Shown: positions 24,701-39,700, counted from the stretch's first letter. The stretch: 64,000 bases of DNA from Cervus elaphus (GCF_910594005.1 NC_057826.1:26135501-26199500), one strand, 5' to 3'. Notes: generated by a model from the letters alone, not told the origin. Made by a program: numbers and translations.

Positions 24701-27700
24701 CCATTAATCTGTCAGTTCAATTTCCAGATCCAACCAAGGATCTTAAAGCGTCGAGGAAAGCTTGTTCCTTGCCCACAGTAACCACACAAATAATGAGCAT
24801 ACAGCATGACAAGGGACATCACCGGCCTTAAGCAGTTGAGAAAACCCCCTTCACATGAGGGAACCATCTGGGCTAGAGGCTGAAAGAACATGCATGGAGT
24901 CCTCCAAGTAAAAGGAGAGGGAGGTCATGCCTAACAGAAGGAGCAGCCAAGACAGGAAAAGCTCCAGATGTTCTGAAAGGACATGGAGTCTAATGTGGCA
25001 GGAGGGGCATGTCCTGGGGCCACATGGTGAAGGGCCTGTGTGGCCTTCTGAGGAGTTCGGAGATGTCCTCAGAGTAAGTGGGGTTCAACGGGATCACTCT
25101 TGTGACGGAACCAGAAAATGATGCCACTGCCATCTCACTGAAAAAATAACCCAGGTTAAGGGAAGTAGCAACACTGATGGAAAGGAAGGAGAAGAAGCAA
25201 CTCTTCTGAAGATTAACAGATGGGACAGGGCAGCTGACTCCAAGTTCTGAGACAGTGACGTCTTTCATAACCAGATGTGTTAGAGGAAGAAAAGTTTGAG
25301 AGGAGATAAGACTGGCTGGCTTGGGACATGCTGAAGTGGAGGTCTCCGAAGAGCACTGGTGGTATCTACTACTCAGAGATGCAATATGGACTTCAGGGGA
25401 AAGGACTCAGCTGAAGATAGGATCTGGGCTCTTCCTTGCAGAGAGGGCAGTTAAAGCACCAAAGTGCGTACAGTCACCTGGAGCAAGCCTAAGATTAGCC
25501 AAAAACAGAGACCCCAAAACAAAAGCATTGGGATATCAGAAGAAAAAAGGAAGATTTGTGAAGAACACGTAAAAAGAAGGCTCTCCCCCAAAATAATAAA
25601 ATGCAAGAGAGATGGATATTGAGAGAGCCACAGCAGTAGAAAGTTTAAATGAAAAGAGGAGCCGGGACTGTCAAATATACAAAAGCAATCAAATAGGATG
25701 AGGACCAAAAACAGACCGTAAGATTTGCCCAGGCTGGTTTATATCCTGATCTGCTATTTTTCACAAAAGCTGTGCTTCAAAGGATGCCGAGTCCTTACAA
25801 AAATAACTACGGGAACTTCAACAGAGGGTGACATGTTTGTAACCAGAGTCTTGAGGACAGGGGGCACTGAGATATATGAAAAAAACAAAAAATTAAGTCA
25901 ATGCTAAATTCTTCTCACTTCTAAAAAACAAGACGCGCAGGCTCTAGCTAGATAGAGCTTGAACTGCAGAAGGGATGATCCCCAGGGGACAAAAGCGCTG
26001 AGGTAATTTTCAGAGCCGTTTTAATCCTAGCCAAGGACTTACTAAACCATTTAGGATAAATCCCACAGTGATGACAAAACTTGAATGGAAACAGGTTTTT
26101 ACCTCATGTTCTTTGATGAGACCCTTGGTCCTTCCTCTGCGAATTAGCTTCTTTTCTTTATTGATTTGCTTTTCGAGTTTTGCAATACTATCACTAAGTT
26201 TTCCTTTTTCAATGTCTATTTTTAGTTGTTGAATATACAGGGACATTTCATGATGAAGAGACTGTTGAAAAAAAAATCAAAGACACATATTAACCATGGA
26301 AACAGGATATATTGAGAAGATTTCCATTAAAAAAATAAAAATATTTGTGGTAACCAAGGATAGAAATGAACTTATGTGTAATTCTGATTCATGCATATAT
26401 CTTTGGGGAGGATGTTTTAAGATATACCAGACTCATAAACATATTTTTTTTCTTTCTAATAACTAAAAATGTGTTTCTGTGAGAGACATGGCTAGAATTA
26501 AAAGACAAGAGGTAGAATGGGAAAAAATATATACAAAATATAGAGAAATAAGCCTATGGAGAAATACAAGTAACTACAATGTATATCCTGAATGGGATTC
26601 CATAACAGACGAAAAAGGACATTAGGTGGAAATCTGTGGAAATAAGAATAAAGTATAAACTTTAATTAATAATGTACTATTAGTCCTTTATGACAAATGT
26701 ATTATATTAATATAAGATATTAATAACTGGGGAAACTGGGCATGGGTACACTGGAATTCTCTGTATCGTTATTACGACCTTTGTAATAATTTTGTAAATC
26801 TAAAATTGTTCTAAAATTAAAAGATTATTTTAAAATGTGTTTTAAGAAGCCCTTTAACAGTATTCAATTATATTACCTTATTCTCTCTCTCTCTTCATAT
26901 ATTCACACACATATTTAACACTCAATAACATTTAGCAAAAACAATCTCTGTGGTAGGTGCTTTATACAAAGCCTTGCAACAATGCTGCCAAGTCGGTGAG
27001 GTTATTCCCAATTCATCAACGAAACTCCTAGGAGTTAAGCAACTTGCTCAAGGTCATTCATTAGCTGTTGGATCCAGATCTGTCTGCCACCATAGCCTAC
27101 CCCTATATTCTATGAAACTCTACATATGTATTTATTAATATCAGGATCAATATCAGGATCATAAGGCCCAGGCACAAGACCCAGACATACGTGCATGTTC
27201 TTACCTCCCACTTGGCACGGATGTCTCTACTCTTTTCTTCCAAAGACAGCTTTACATCATCAGTTACATTATTTTTCAGTTCTTCAACAGCTTTCAAATA
27301 CTTGGCCAGACTTTTAGTATTAAAAATGATCAGTGCTTCCTAAAAAAAAAACCCACAAACAAGAACATGAAAGCCTTATTCTACTGCCATGTTCTCAAAG
27401 CTAATTTAACAGGTAGAATTTTAGAGAATTTTAATAGAGAGAACCAGGAAAGGACTTCATGGAGACTACTTGAAGATTTAGGGGAGACTTTTAGGTATAG
27501 ATTGAGGGTGATCTCCCTTTTGTATGCCTTGATTTCTTTTGAAAAGAACTGCAAATATTTATTATTCAAATGTAGTTACACCTTTGAGGCCAAGACAAAA
27601 ACTTCCTTATGATATTCCAAATAGTTTTTGGTCCCTTTCATAAACAATTAAAAGGCTTATTATTATGAGCCACTGGCAAAGTATCTTTTAAAGTTAAGTA

Positions 27701-30700
27701 TTGAGCAGATGACCATACTTCATAAGTAATACAGTCCAAAGAGTATACCAGCTTGTATTAGATATCAGTGTTGCAATAAGACACAGTTTATAGTAGGGGT
27801 AATGTGGCAAATATTTAATACTGTGCATAATCATTTTATGCTGCAAGGAGGCGACATCCTCTTATCATGGACTTCAAAGGCTTGTTTAGGCCAACAACAA
27901 TGGCAGTCCCAAAGACTGCAATGTGCCTGCTCCTTATCTCACACTTACCTACTCTTCTTATAGGATCTTGCCTGGTAATAATACTCTGTAAGAACAGAAA
28001 CTCAGCTTAGGCAACCATCAAGCAACAGAACAAAAAATAGTTTAGTGTCTATGAAAGGGCAGAAAAATCTATGAGACAAGAAGATGAAACTAATTCTGGG
28101 GGAGAAAGGAATGAAGCAGGCTGGGGATTTGTTCATTTACTTATTACATATTTGTCACAGGGCTCCTGCAGAAAAGAACAGTCTGAGCCCCAGGGACCTC
28201 CCCTAAACCCTCTGTGAGGTCTGCTAGATTTATGGAAAGGGAAGACATGCTAGCCCATGTGCAGGCAGGGAAGTCCTACCACTCATGTGTCCCAGGGGCC
28301 CCTGGGGTCTCAGGGCAGCTAACTGGCAAGGCACAGATTCTGCTTCTGCTGTGAAAATGGGACTATTTCACTAAATGCCAGAGACAAAAAGGGGGAGGCC
28401 TTGGCTTCAGATTTCAAAAGGAAGATGGGCAGGAAGAGGAAAGTGGTATGAGAACTAACATTATAATTCCTCCTTCTGGTAGAGAAGGGGCCTGAGGCCT
28501 CTGCTTTTTCTTTCCCTTCCCTCTTTCTGACTGTATCTGTCCTCTTGAAATCCAGCCTAGTGATTATTTACAAGAACCATTGACTCTAGTTCAGTTCGGC
28601 ACTCTCAGCATTCCAGGAGTAAAACAGGGGGGCGGGGGGAAGACAGTGGGAACTGGGCAAAGCTGGTGGAAGACAAAGGTGCGAACAGTATAAGATGGTT
28701 GTGGGAAAAGCAAAGTTGAAATAGCTGGTGCTAGGGTCCAGTATGGCTAACAGTCCAGAAAGCCAAGAGGGTTGAATCCAGACAAGAAGGGGAGGCCACA
28801 AGGAGGATGAAGAGAGGCTGCTGGAGGAGTCCCTTTTCCTGAAAAGACTGGGTGCAGAAGCACAGAGGGTATTGATCGACTTCATCTTTGTTTAAAAAAA
28901 ATGAAATTTAGTTAATTTACAGTACTGTGTTACTTTGAAGTGTACAGCAAGGTGATTCAGTTATATATATATATATATTATTTTTATATATATATTATTT
29001 TTTAGATTCTTTTCTATTATTACAAGATATTGAGGTTATTACAAGATATTGAGTAGAGTTGCCCATGCTATACAGCAGGACCTTGCTGATTATCTATTTT
29101 ATATATAGTGGTGAAATGAAGTCACTCGGTCGTGTCCGACTCTTTGCGACCCCATGGACTGTAGCCTACCAGGCTCCTCCCTACATGGGATTCTCCAGGC
29201 AAGAATACTGGAGTGGGTTGCCGTTTCCTTCTCCAATATATAGTGGTATGTATATGTTAATCCCAAACTCCTAATTTATCTCCCCACCCTGCTATCTCCT
29301 ATAGTAAACACAAGTTTGCTTTCTATGTCTGGTAGTCTATTTCTGCTTTGGATTTACTTCTTTTTATCTCTCCCAAAATGCCTAGCCCATTTTAAATGTT
29401 CAGTAAATTTGGTAAATGTTGAATGGAAGAATGAAGGAACATATATTTCTCTACCTCTCCGATGTCTAAGGGTAGAGACCTTGTTTTACTTTTATTTCAT
29501 ATCTCTCAGTGCCTCCCAGTATTAATTAATAGTGAGTCTCTGCTTTAGATATGCTTGGACATATCTTTCTTTTTTAAGTATAACTGATTTACAATATTAC
29601 ATTAGTTTCAAGTGTACAACAGAGTGATTTGATATTTTTATGTATTACACTCCATTTAAAGTCATCATAAAATAACAGCTATATTTTCTATGCGGTACAT
29701 ATATCTTTGGAGCTTATTTATTTTATACATAGTAGTTTTTACCTCTTGATTTTGATACCATCTTAAGCTGCCTATCAAACCATGAGGTCAACCAAAAACT
29801 GTCTCCATACAAAGTATTACTGGATCTTTAACTGCTGATAAGCATATGTCCCTAGTAACTTTTATTAAAGTATTTTAATAATAATTTTATTTTACATTTG
29901 GGGAATTTTAACCACTCAAAGCTTCTTCACATTCCTTGTTTTCATTTATTTGGCAGTTGAAGAGGACTAGAATTATTATGTACATTTTATTGATTAAAAA
30001 AGCCAGTGAAATCAAATTCTTGCTCAGTGTCATAGAGTCAGCCATGCTTTTTACACTATTCCACTGAATTCATTTAGCGAGTCTACAGTAAAATTTGAAT
30101 TTAAAAAATCACTTGAATGTTATTTTTAAGAGTCTCTGGGGAACAATATATAAAACTGGGACTTTTTTAAAGTTATGATAATTTTATTATAATTACAGTG
30201 ATGGAAAATCTTGATTTTAAATGAGGTAATGAAAAATGCCCTACATGTGATAGTTGAAACAGTCCCACCTTATATTTTGAAATTAGTCCCTTCTGGCTCT
30301 CTTTTTGCCCAAGTAGCTGCTCAGCCCTTGTAATGTATGATTCAAGTTCCTTCTCTGTTTCCTCCACCTTCAGCCTGACATCTAGGTCTTGGGAAACATC
30401 AGTTGAGTTCTTCAACATGGTTACTAATTTTACCATATTGATCTGTAATGACAAAAAATTATCAACACTTGGCCCAACTTCTTAGAAAACTCATAAATTA
30501 ATAAACAGTTTGAGTAGCAACTCATATTTTCCCACTAGACATAAGAATATTCTATTTACTATATTGATATTTTCCAACATGCTCTAAATTATAAAGAAAA
30601 TAAAAGGGAAAATTAATATTTTGCAAAAACTTTTCAAACGACAAGGCAATCCCCTTCTCTGTCCTGCCCTCCCATTGACTACTTGGTTTTAAAGACTAAA

Positions 30701-33700
30701 TTCAGTAAATAGGGAATATTAAAGACAGACCTGGACTTTCTCTTTAGCTTCTTGAATCTTTGCCTGAAGTCCAGCTGTGAGGACATGTTGGAGAGACTCC
30801 TGGCTTGAAACCTGTTGTATATCCATTTGTAAAGTGTCTTCAGTTCTAGACACGAGCTCTTCGTACATAGAGCCTTTGGCAATAAGATGCTATTAAAACA
30901 CATTAGAGTGAGATAACAATAAATATTCTGATTATATGTTAAATATTAACCTCAATAATCTCACCAGGAAATCATAAAAAATTAACTGTTAATCCAAAAT
31001 AAGGCAAATTTATATTCTAAAAAGGTTATCTTTAAAATTCATTTTGAAATTTATATTAATACAATCAGATTCTGAGCAACATAGTATTTTATGTATTATT
31101 ATTAAACACTAAGCACTTAGATAAAATAAAGACTAGAGGAATACAATGCCGATAGAAAATAAGTTGAGAGAGTAGTAATAAACCTTAAAGTGAAAGTCAA
31201 ATCAGCCAGAAAGGAGTTCAATAAATGTTACTGGAGAAAATAGCTGTTGGAAAAACATCTTTTTAGAACCATGCTTTTTACAAGGTACCAAAAATAAATT
31301 TCAGATGAATTAGAAAATTATATATAAAACATGAAAACTAGAAAAAGAAGAAATTATCCATGAAAACTGATCTGCTCCCTGGATTTGGAGGATCTTTAAA
31401 GGCAGAAATGACTATAAAAACACAAAAATTTTGTATGTGAAATAAAATAACTTAAAAGTTAATAACTTGGTAAATATATTTGCCATACAAATGAAAATGA
31501 GTCATGATTCAGAGAGCTTATAAATTCAATAAGAAAAATACTAAGATCCCAAAGAAAATTCAGAAAATGCAAAGACATAATTCATGGAAACAAATGGCTA
31601 ACAAATATATGAAAGACAGTTCAAACGTACACGTAATCAAATAAGTTACAAATTAAAATAATGGGGCACCACTTTTCAGTTATCAAAATAACAAAATTTC
31701 AAATTACAACTCAGAGGTGGCATAGGTATAATAAAATAGAAATTATGTTGTGTGATACCAACTATGAAGATGTTGATCTTATTTATCACAGTGCAGAGGA
31801 ACTGTGGTGAGTTTTATTTTCCTCTTTACACTTTTAGGGGCTTCCCTGGTGGCTCAGATGGTAAAAAAATCTGCCTGCAATGCAGGAGACCTGGGTACGA
31901 CCCCTGGGTCAGAAAGACTCCCTGCATAAGGGAATGGCAACCCACTCCAGTATTCTTGCCTGGAAAATTCCTTGGACAGAGGGGCCTGCTGGGCTACAGT
32001 CAAGGGGAATCACAAAGAGTCAGACATGACTGAGTGACTAACACTTTCACTTTATACTTTTATGTGTTATTTAATTGTTCTGAAATTAGCACATTGATTT
32101 GTAATTTCAATTTTTTTCTATTTTTAATTATAAAAGTAACAAAAGTTCCTGTAAAAAACTTAAACAAGAATAGAAGTACAGCACATGAAGAAAAAGTTTT
32201 TCTTCTTCCCAATCCCTCCCTTGTCATTTAATCAATCATTTGCATATTCATTTAAAAAGTATGTACTCTATATCTACTGTGTACCAGGAAACATACTAAG
32301 AGGAAGGCTCACAGACATTTTTCTATAGATTTAAAAGTATAAAGTTCAAAAAGCAACTGTTTTTAAAAACACTAAAAGTATCACATTACCCATACTATTC
32401 AGCAACTTGTATTTCTTACTTAACAATATATCTTGATACAATAAAGATTTACTTTTTTTCATTTTTTTTGTTTCATCAAACTTTTTATTTTGTACTGGAG
32501 TATAGCCGATTAACAATGTTGTGAGTTTCAGGTGGCCAGCAAAGGGACAAACATAAGCATGTATCCATTCTCCGCCCCCCCCGCCCCGACTCCCCTCCCA
32601 TTTAAGGCATATAATACTGAGCAGAGTTCCCTGTTCCATATAGTAGGTTCTTGGTGGTTATTATAAATATAGCAGTGTATACCTGTCCATCCCAAACTCC
32701 CTAAGTATCCCTTCCCCCTGCTCCTTCCTCCCAGCAACCATACGTTCTACTTAACTTCCTCTTATCAGAAGTATATTCCAGCATGTTTGTGTTTTCACTG
32801 TTTAACACTTTTGCATTTTTAAAAAATTCAATATTTTAAAAATACTGAATTTCTCACTTATTTATTACACTAAAAGAAATTTCAGTTACAAACATAAATA
32901 AACAAATAAAATTAGAAAAGCACCAGCAGATAGCACAGGTAAGTTCATATAATATTTTCAAAGCAAGTAGAGGTATTACTCTTACAAACAATGAAAACAC
33001 AAAATTATTCACACACACCATTTCAAAATGTAGAAAAGAATTTCAAAATTCAAAAGAATTATACAAATAATTCTTTATTTCTAGAACTTTCCATCTTGCT
33101 GTAATTTATGACATGCTTTATAAATTTTATAGCTGAGCTGGAACTCAGTAAAACCTCAATTGTAACTTCTTTCCAAGGAGAACTGAGTGATACTAAAATA
33201 CACTCTTGCCTCATTGCTTTTCAATGAGTCAACTGCCTGAGAAAAAAGAACAGAGTTTTAACAACAGGCAGCCCCCTCCCTGCATCAGGTAAGAAAGGAA
33301 AGTGGCTTCCACAGGGGTTGAGCTTTCCAAGAGTAGATTACATCATCTCTTATATTCACAATACACTGAGCTATAGGAAGACTGAACTCACTCACTCATC
33401 TCATTGCCCTCTGATGAAAGAGAATATTTTAATCTCCACTCTGGAGCTGGGAAAATCAGTTCAAGAATTTAAACTCCCTATCAGTCTTCAACTTTCTCCT
33501 CTGTCCTCAGGAAAATCACAGCATATGATCCAGGGTTGAGATTCCATGTCATTTTTTTTAAAAAAACCCACAAAGAAAGTTCAAACAGTGGTTTTATTGA
33601 CTATTTCCTTTAAAACTTTTTATCTTAATACATAACCCTACAGCCACAAAAGCTGTCTTGTTAATGCTGTTACACTCATACCTGCAAGGTTTCTTCCACT

Positions 33701-36700
33701 GAGGTCTCTACATCATCCTGCTGTCTCAGAAGATCCAAAACTGACGTGGTTTCCGCCTCCCAGGTTTCCACTTGTCCAATGAGCCTTTCAACCTCTTTAG
33801 CCACTTTCAGTGGCCCTGAAAAGTCTTCATTTTCTTTTTCATGTTCTTCCCTGGCCTACAACATTCAAAATTATCACTCAAGAAAATGGTAACATTTATA
33901 TTATAAAATAATTATCATTTTAAAAAGTTATATCTCTGTAGCAAATTAATTGAACAATGAAAATCTCAAAAACAATGGCTGCTTTTTAAACCTCAATGTT
34001 TTAATAGCATCTTTATAAAAGTTAGTTAAAATGCATACTGAACTTTTATGCCAAAAAAATAAAAATAAATACATTATATCGCTTTTTTTCCCCTGAGAAT
34101 GCTAAATCAACATATTTTAATGATTTAAGATCTACTTTTTGGACATGATGATGATACATTATGACAGTATAAATACTTTAAAAATTAAGAGATTTATTCA
34201 CAAAAATTGTCTTAAGGATATCATTCCTATCAGTTAGTTACTATTATTTCCATTTTACAGCAAAGATTAGAGCTTAGAAAATTATAGTATTGACTCTATA
34301 AACACATTTCTAAAACTGGTATACAATTTAATTAAATACCATTGGTAACAGTAGTTGTGAAACATCAGAATCAAATTTCAACAAAATTAAGCCTTTTCAC
34401 ATTAATAATCTCTCAGTATCCTATAACTTGATATGCTACAGCTTTACATGACAGACACATTCTTAAAGCTGTTTTTAATCAGATCATATTTTAAATGTAT
34501 GAGAAAAATAGTCTATATTTTTCTATTTGAAGAGCACAGTGCACAGATTCAAAATATTCCATGATTAGGTCTCCTAATGATGGGAAAAAAAGCACTCCAT
34601 CATGGCAACTGGCAAAAGCCAGATAAACATTATTTTCTTTAAAGTTGTATAAGTTATTCTGAAGGGGGCATATTTCCAAAATCATAGGTGCTACACCACA
34701 CATGTGTATGATTTGTTGTTGTTTCTTTTCCATATTCTTCTCTATAACCTAACGTCATCCTTTGAATTACACAACAAAGCACGAAATAAAGATTTTACTT
34801 CCCCCCATTTTACAGAAAGGATGCAAGACAGGCCAGAGGCTAGCCTAAAGCTGGACAACTGAGTACTAGTCAGAAGTAATCTGAAGAAAATAGCAACTCC
34901 ACTTCCACAGCTCAGAAGTCATGACTGCTTCCGTGTGTCTGCAAACTCTTCAGTGAGTTAGAGGCACAGGGCTTTTATTTACTATTTCCTTTCAAATTTT
35001 TTATTTATTTTAATCCATAAGCCTACAGCCATAAAAGCTATAGGCTTATGGCTACTGTTTAGGCACTGATGACCACTGCGTGAGGGCACCACTTAGGCAT
35101 GTTACTGAACAATGACCATACTTTAAGTGTTATCTAATAATCTTACTTATCTGTTTCAACAATATGGGTTATTTTCCAAAGAAAAAAACAGCAAAGTTAA
35201 ATTATTTCCATATATCAATACAAATGAACTACATAAAATATGACTATTTACCATAATATTCTGATTGTGGTTTTCAGGAAGTTCGCTTGACGTATCTGTT
35301 GAAAAACCAATAGTTAGGTTTTCTTCTTTGGATAGCTGAATATTTCCAGAATTGTCAAGAAAGGGCTCATCTTGTAATTTCATAAGTGGCAGGTTCGCTT
35401 CCTATAAAAAATTAATGTCATGAAATGTAATATTTATATCTTTTATTCTAAGATATATGATTAAAAACAATAAGGAGACATATTTAATTTTTTAAATTTC
35501 CCATATAACACCTCAGTCTCAAATTATTAAGAATAAGAGAATAATTTAATAATTTAAGTTCAAAAATTATGTGTGTTTTTATGAAGCACTATACTTAATA
35601 TAGGGTTTCCCTGGTAGCCTGGTGGTAAAGAATCTGCCTGCCAATGAAGGAGACATGGGTTCCATCCCTGGGTTGGGAAGATCCCCTGGAGAAGGAAATG
35701 GCAACTCACTCCAGTATTCTTGCCTGGGAAATCCCCTGGACAGAGGAGCCTGGCGGGCTATAGTCCAGGAAGTCACAAAAGAGTCAGACATGACTTAGAA
35801 CTAAACAACTACAACAAATATTAAATATAAAGATAAAATTTGCTGTATGTTCTCAAGAACTTTTAAATCTAACAGGCAAAAATGCTTATGTTACTCTTTA
35901 ATGGTAAATAAATTTCAACTAAAAATCTATGTTGAATGTCCATACAAATATCTGAACATGAATGGTTATATCTGCATTATTCATAAGAGTCAAAAAAGTG
36001 GAAAGAAGTCAAATGTTCAACAACTGATCAATAAATAAATACAATGTGGTATATCCATACAACAGATTATGCTTTGCTGGTAAAAATGAATGAAGTACTA
36101 ATACATACTACAAAATGAATGAACTTTGAAAACATTACACTAAGTGAAAAAAAGCCAGAAACAAAAGACTACATATTTTATGACTCCATTTATGTGAAAT
36201 AATCAGAATAGGACAATTTTTAAAGCTGGGGACATTGGGAGAAAATGAGAAGTGATTGCTAATGGGTACAAAGTTTCTTTATGAGGTGATGAAAATGCTC
36301 TAAAATTGATTATGGTGATGACTTGCACAACATTAAATATACTGAAAACCACTGAGGAATTCACACTAAATGAGTGAATTGTATGCATGTGAATTATACC
36401 TCAAAGAATCTGTTACCGAAAAAAAAAAAAAACTTACATGCTGAGGTTTTGTAATAAGCTTTCTCCATCTTTTATTCAGCCTCCTCAGTTCTTTAGAAAT
36501 AGATGACCCAACCTCATCATTACTGACTTGAAATAAGAAATTTCCCACTTCATTTAAAGTAGTATGTTGTAGATTCCACTGGGAGAGTGTCTCAAAGGGA
36601 ACCTATATAACATATAAACAATGCAATATTTTAATGACATAATATTTGTCTTTCTATTACTTATAAAAGATCTTCACTGAGCTTGATTGCGAGCAAAAGT

Positions 36701-39700
36701 AAGTGTGAAGGTTCTGCAAATTCTTACCCTCCCTGTTGGGCTACCTCTTCATCCTTGATCACTAATTGGCAGCCGCTAGCTGTCTGTCATCATTCTTGAT
36801 CCTGGACTTTTAGGAAACATGTGATGTTCTATTTTTCTAAGCAGCTGACAGGCTTATAGCAAAGGTTTCAAATCTTTTCAGTTCATGGCCGCCTTAATGT
36901 CTCAGGAATTTTTTCAAGGATTCCCTAAGCTAGAAAAAGTACCTAACACTTCTCATTCCTAACTAGTCAGGTCCAAACAGCTTAGTGGCAATTTGTGTGC
37001 TATTCAACAGACAGATGTTGCTTTTCTCCCTCAAATTTTAAATTTACCCAAGTGTTCTCTTTGGTAGCTCAGGGCATCTCAGCACAGAGTTTGGAAATTG
37101 CAAGGCTTAAAGTCTTATTTTTTCAAAGAAATGTGAATCTTATTAAAAGACCTTTAAAAGACAGAAGACCAGTTGAAAGCCAAAGATTCGAATTTTGGGT
37201 ATCAATATAGGCTATAGGGAGAAGTAATGACTCACTCGAATATTTTTTTTGCACTCATACACTTATTAGAAATTTTACTTTCATACGAACAGCCTGTTTT
37301 TTATTGAGTATCTTTAGCTTTTATATGGAAAATGCTTAATCTGAGAGGTTGTCTACATTTATTTGCAATAGAAGAAAGCAAATGAAAGAAAGAAAACTAC
37401 CTCAAAGAAAAATCATAAAACAGGTTATTACACAATGGCAAATAAAAACAATAATTATACCAAAATTTCTTTCACACTTCTCCATATAAATCTGAAGTAT
37501 TCTGTTTTTCCTACTCTAGAAAGTAAGAAAGGTTTTAAAACTGAAAGGTACTCACCCAAATGTAAAGAAAACTTTCTAATTTATTAATTTATTTTAAATG
37601 CATCGGAGAAGGCAATGGCAACCCACTCCAGTACTCTTGCCTGGAAAATCCCATGGACGGAGGAGCCTGGTAGGCTGCAGTCCATGGGGTCGCGAAGAGT
37701 CGGACACGACTGAGCGAGTTCACTTTCACTTTTCATTTTCATGCATTAGAAGGAAATGGCAACCCACTCCAGTGTTCTTGCCTGGAGAATCCCAGGGACG
37801 GGGGAGCCTGGTGGGCTGCCGTCTATGGGGTCGCACAGAGTCGGGCACGACTGAAGTGACTTAGCAGCAGCAGCATAAGCTATCCAGTACTCCATGTCTT
37901 TTATTTCCTTTCCAAGGAATTTAGCAATATATCTTCCAAATGCTATACTGTGTATGTAAATTATACCTCAATAAAATTCTGTGTGTGTATATAAAGCCTA
38001 CAATGAGGAGGAAAATTCCATTTAGCTATTATAGGAGAAAGAACCTAAACGCTTTCCAATACTTTGGAGAATTTTTCCAACAATTGTTTACTCATTCCTG
38101 GTCTCTTGTTTTTGGATTGAAAATGAGGCTATCCAAACAAAATGAAAAAAAAAAAAATTAAAATTAAGCAAATGCCATAAGACTGAAAATACCTCTTTCA
38201 TCTGTTCCTTCTTTGTCTCCTCAAAACAAGCCTTTAGTAAACGAAGGTTTTCTACATAAGTAGCCCAACATGCCAGAACTTTTTGTAGAGTGGACTTCAC
38301 ATTAAGTATATTTTCTCTATACATGGAAAGATGATATTTCACCATCGTATATTGTTTACTAATATTTGGATATTCTCCAGCTATAATGTTAACAAAACAG
38401 GACAGCAATTTAAAAAAACAGTTTTTTATTAAGAAAATAATACTGCTAAGAAAAATATTCACATACTAATTGACAGTGGACACTAACAGGATTAAAAGTG
38501 AAGGCAAGAATCTTCCAAAACATACATTTATGTACAACCAATTCCTAAAGCATCCAGATACATAAGGAAAGTGAAACAAATGAAATGTTATTTTTAAGTG
38601 ATGGTCATTCCATCAAAAAGGAAATATAGCTTTACCCAAGTTGTTATGAATTTCTTCACATTTTTGAAATGAAGTTTCAAGTTGAGCTAGGAACTCTTTT
38701 TCTTCAATAAATTTCTGGGGGGAAAAATAAAAATAAAACATATTGACAACTTTTTTTTAATGTGTCAAGAAATCCAGACAGAGACATAAACGATGAAGAG
38801 CTTAGGCACCAAAATTTCTTTACAGTAATTAATACTACATATTTGGGTTAAGTAGTTCATGAAGAAAGATAGTTAAGGTCAAAGAAACATACATATGAGT
38901 ATTAGCAATATACAAGTATGAGACCTGACAAAGTTTATCTTAATGTAGTGACACAGTTTTACCTTGGTTTTTCTCATGTCTTTATTAATATTGAATAATT
39001 TTTATTAGGTATGTTGAGCATGGTATAAATAGATACAATCTATCATCTATCACACAAAGACCCTTGAGAAATACCTTTAACCAAGTTATTATGTGTCTTA
39101 AGCAAGCAAAATCTTCCATGGGAGAACAGACAATTAAAAACTCATTTATTATACACCTATGTGCCAATGGTATGATTATTTAAATGGAAAAATGAAGAAT
39201 CAAAGTAGGAAAAAGAAGTTAAAATATTCAAAATCTAATTTAGAATGATGATTCCTATTCATGAATGTACAGTGTTTAAATCATAAACTGTAAATAAATA
39301 TTTCCTCATCATGTTTTTCCAATTTTTGCACTGAAGTTTACAATCTTAGATTTTTGGCCCTCATCCCAAAAACGGAGAAACAGGGAATGCACTGGAGGTC
39401 CAGTGCTTAGGATGCGGCACTTTCACTGCCGTGGCCCCAGGATCAATACCTGGTTGGAGAACTAAGACACTGCAAGCCACACAACATGGTCAAAAAATAA
39501 AAACAGAGATACAGGAAGAAGGATAATAAGGCCTAACTATAGAAATGACATTGCTAGGATGCTTTAGCTTTAATTTACCATATAAACACATATATTTAAA
39601 TCATTTGCAAAAATTTTTCCTATAAATTATAAGAGCTAAACCTCTCCCCCAGAAAAACTTCCAAGACAGAATATACTGTTTTGCCCACTCTAAAAACTTG

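Noticed and set aside
24358..24831. 157-codon plus-strand ORF
   Set aside because: Starts in a CHR SINE tail and runs through LTR-like sequence. No domain and no conservation I can see.
28896..29000. TATATA run as a promoter
   Set aside because: It is an expanded microsatellite inside an antisense L1 tail, with no GC-rich start region.
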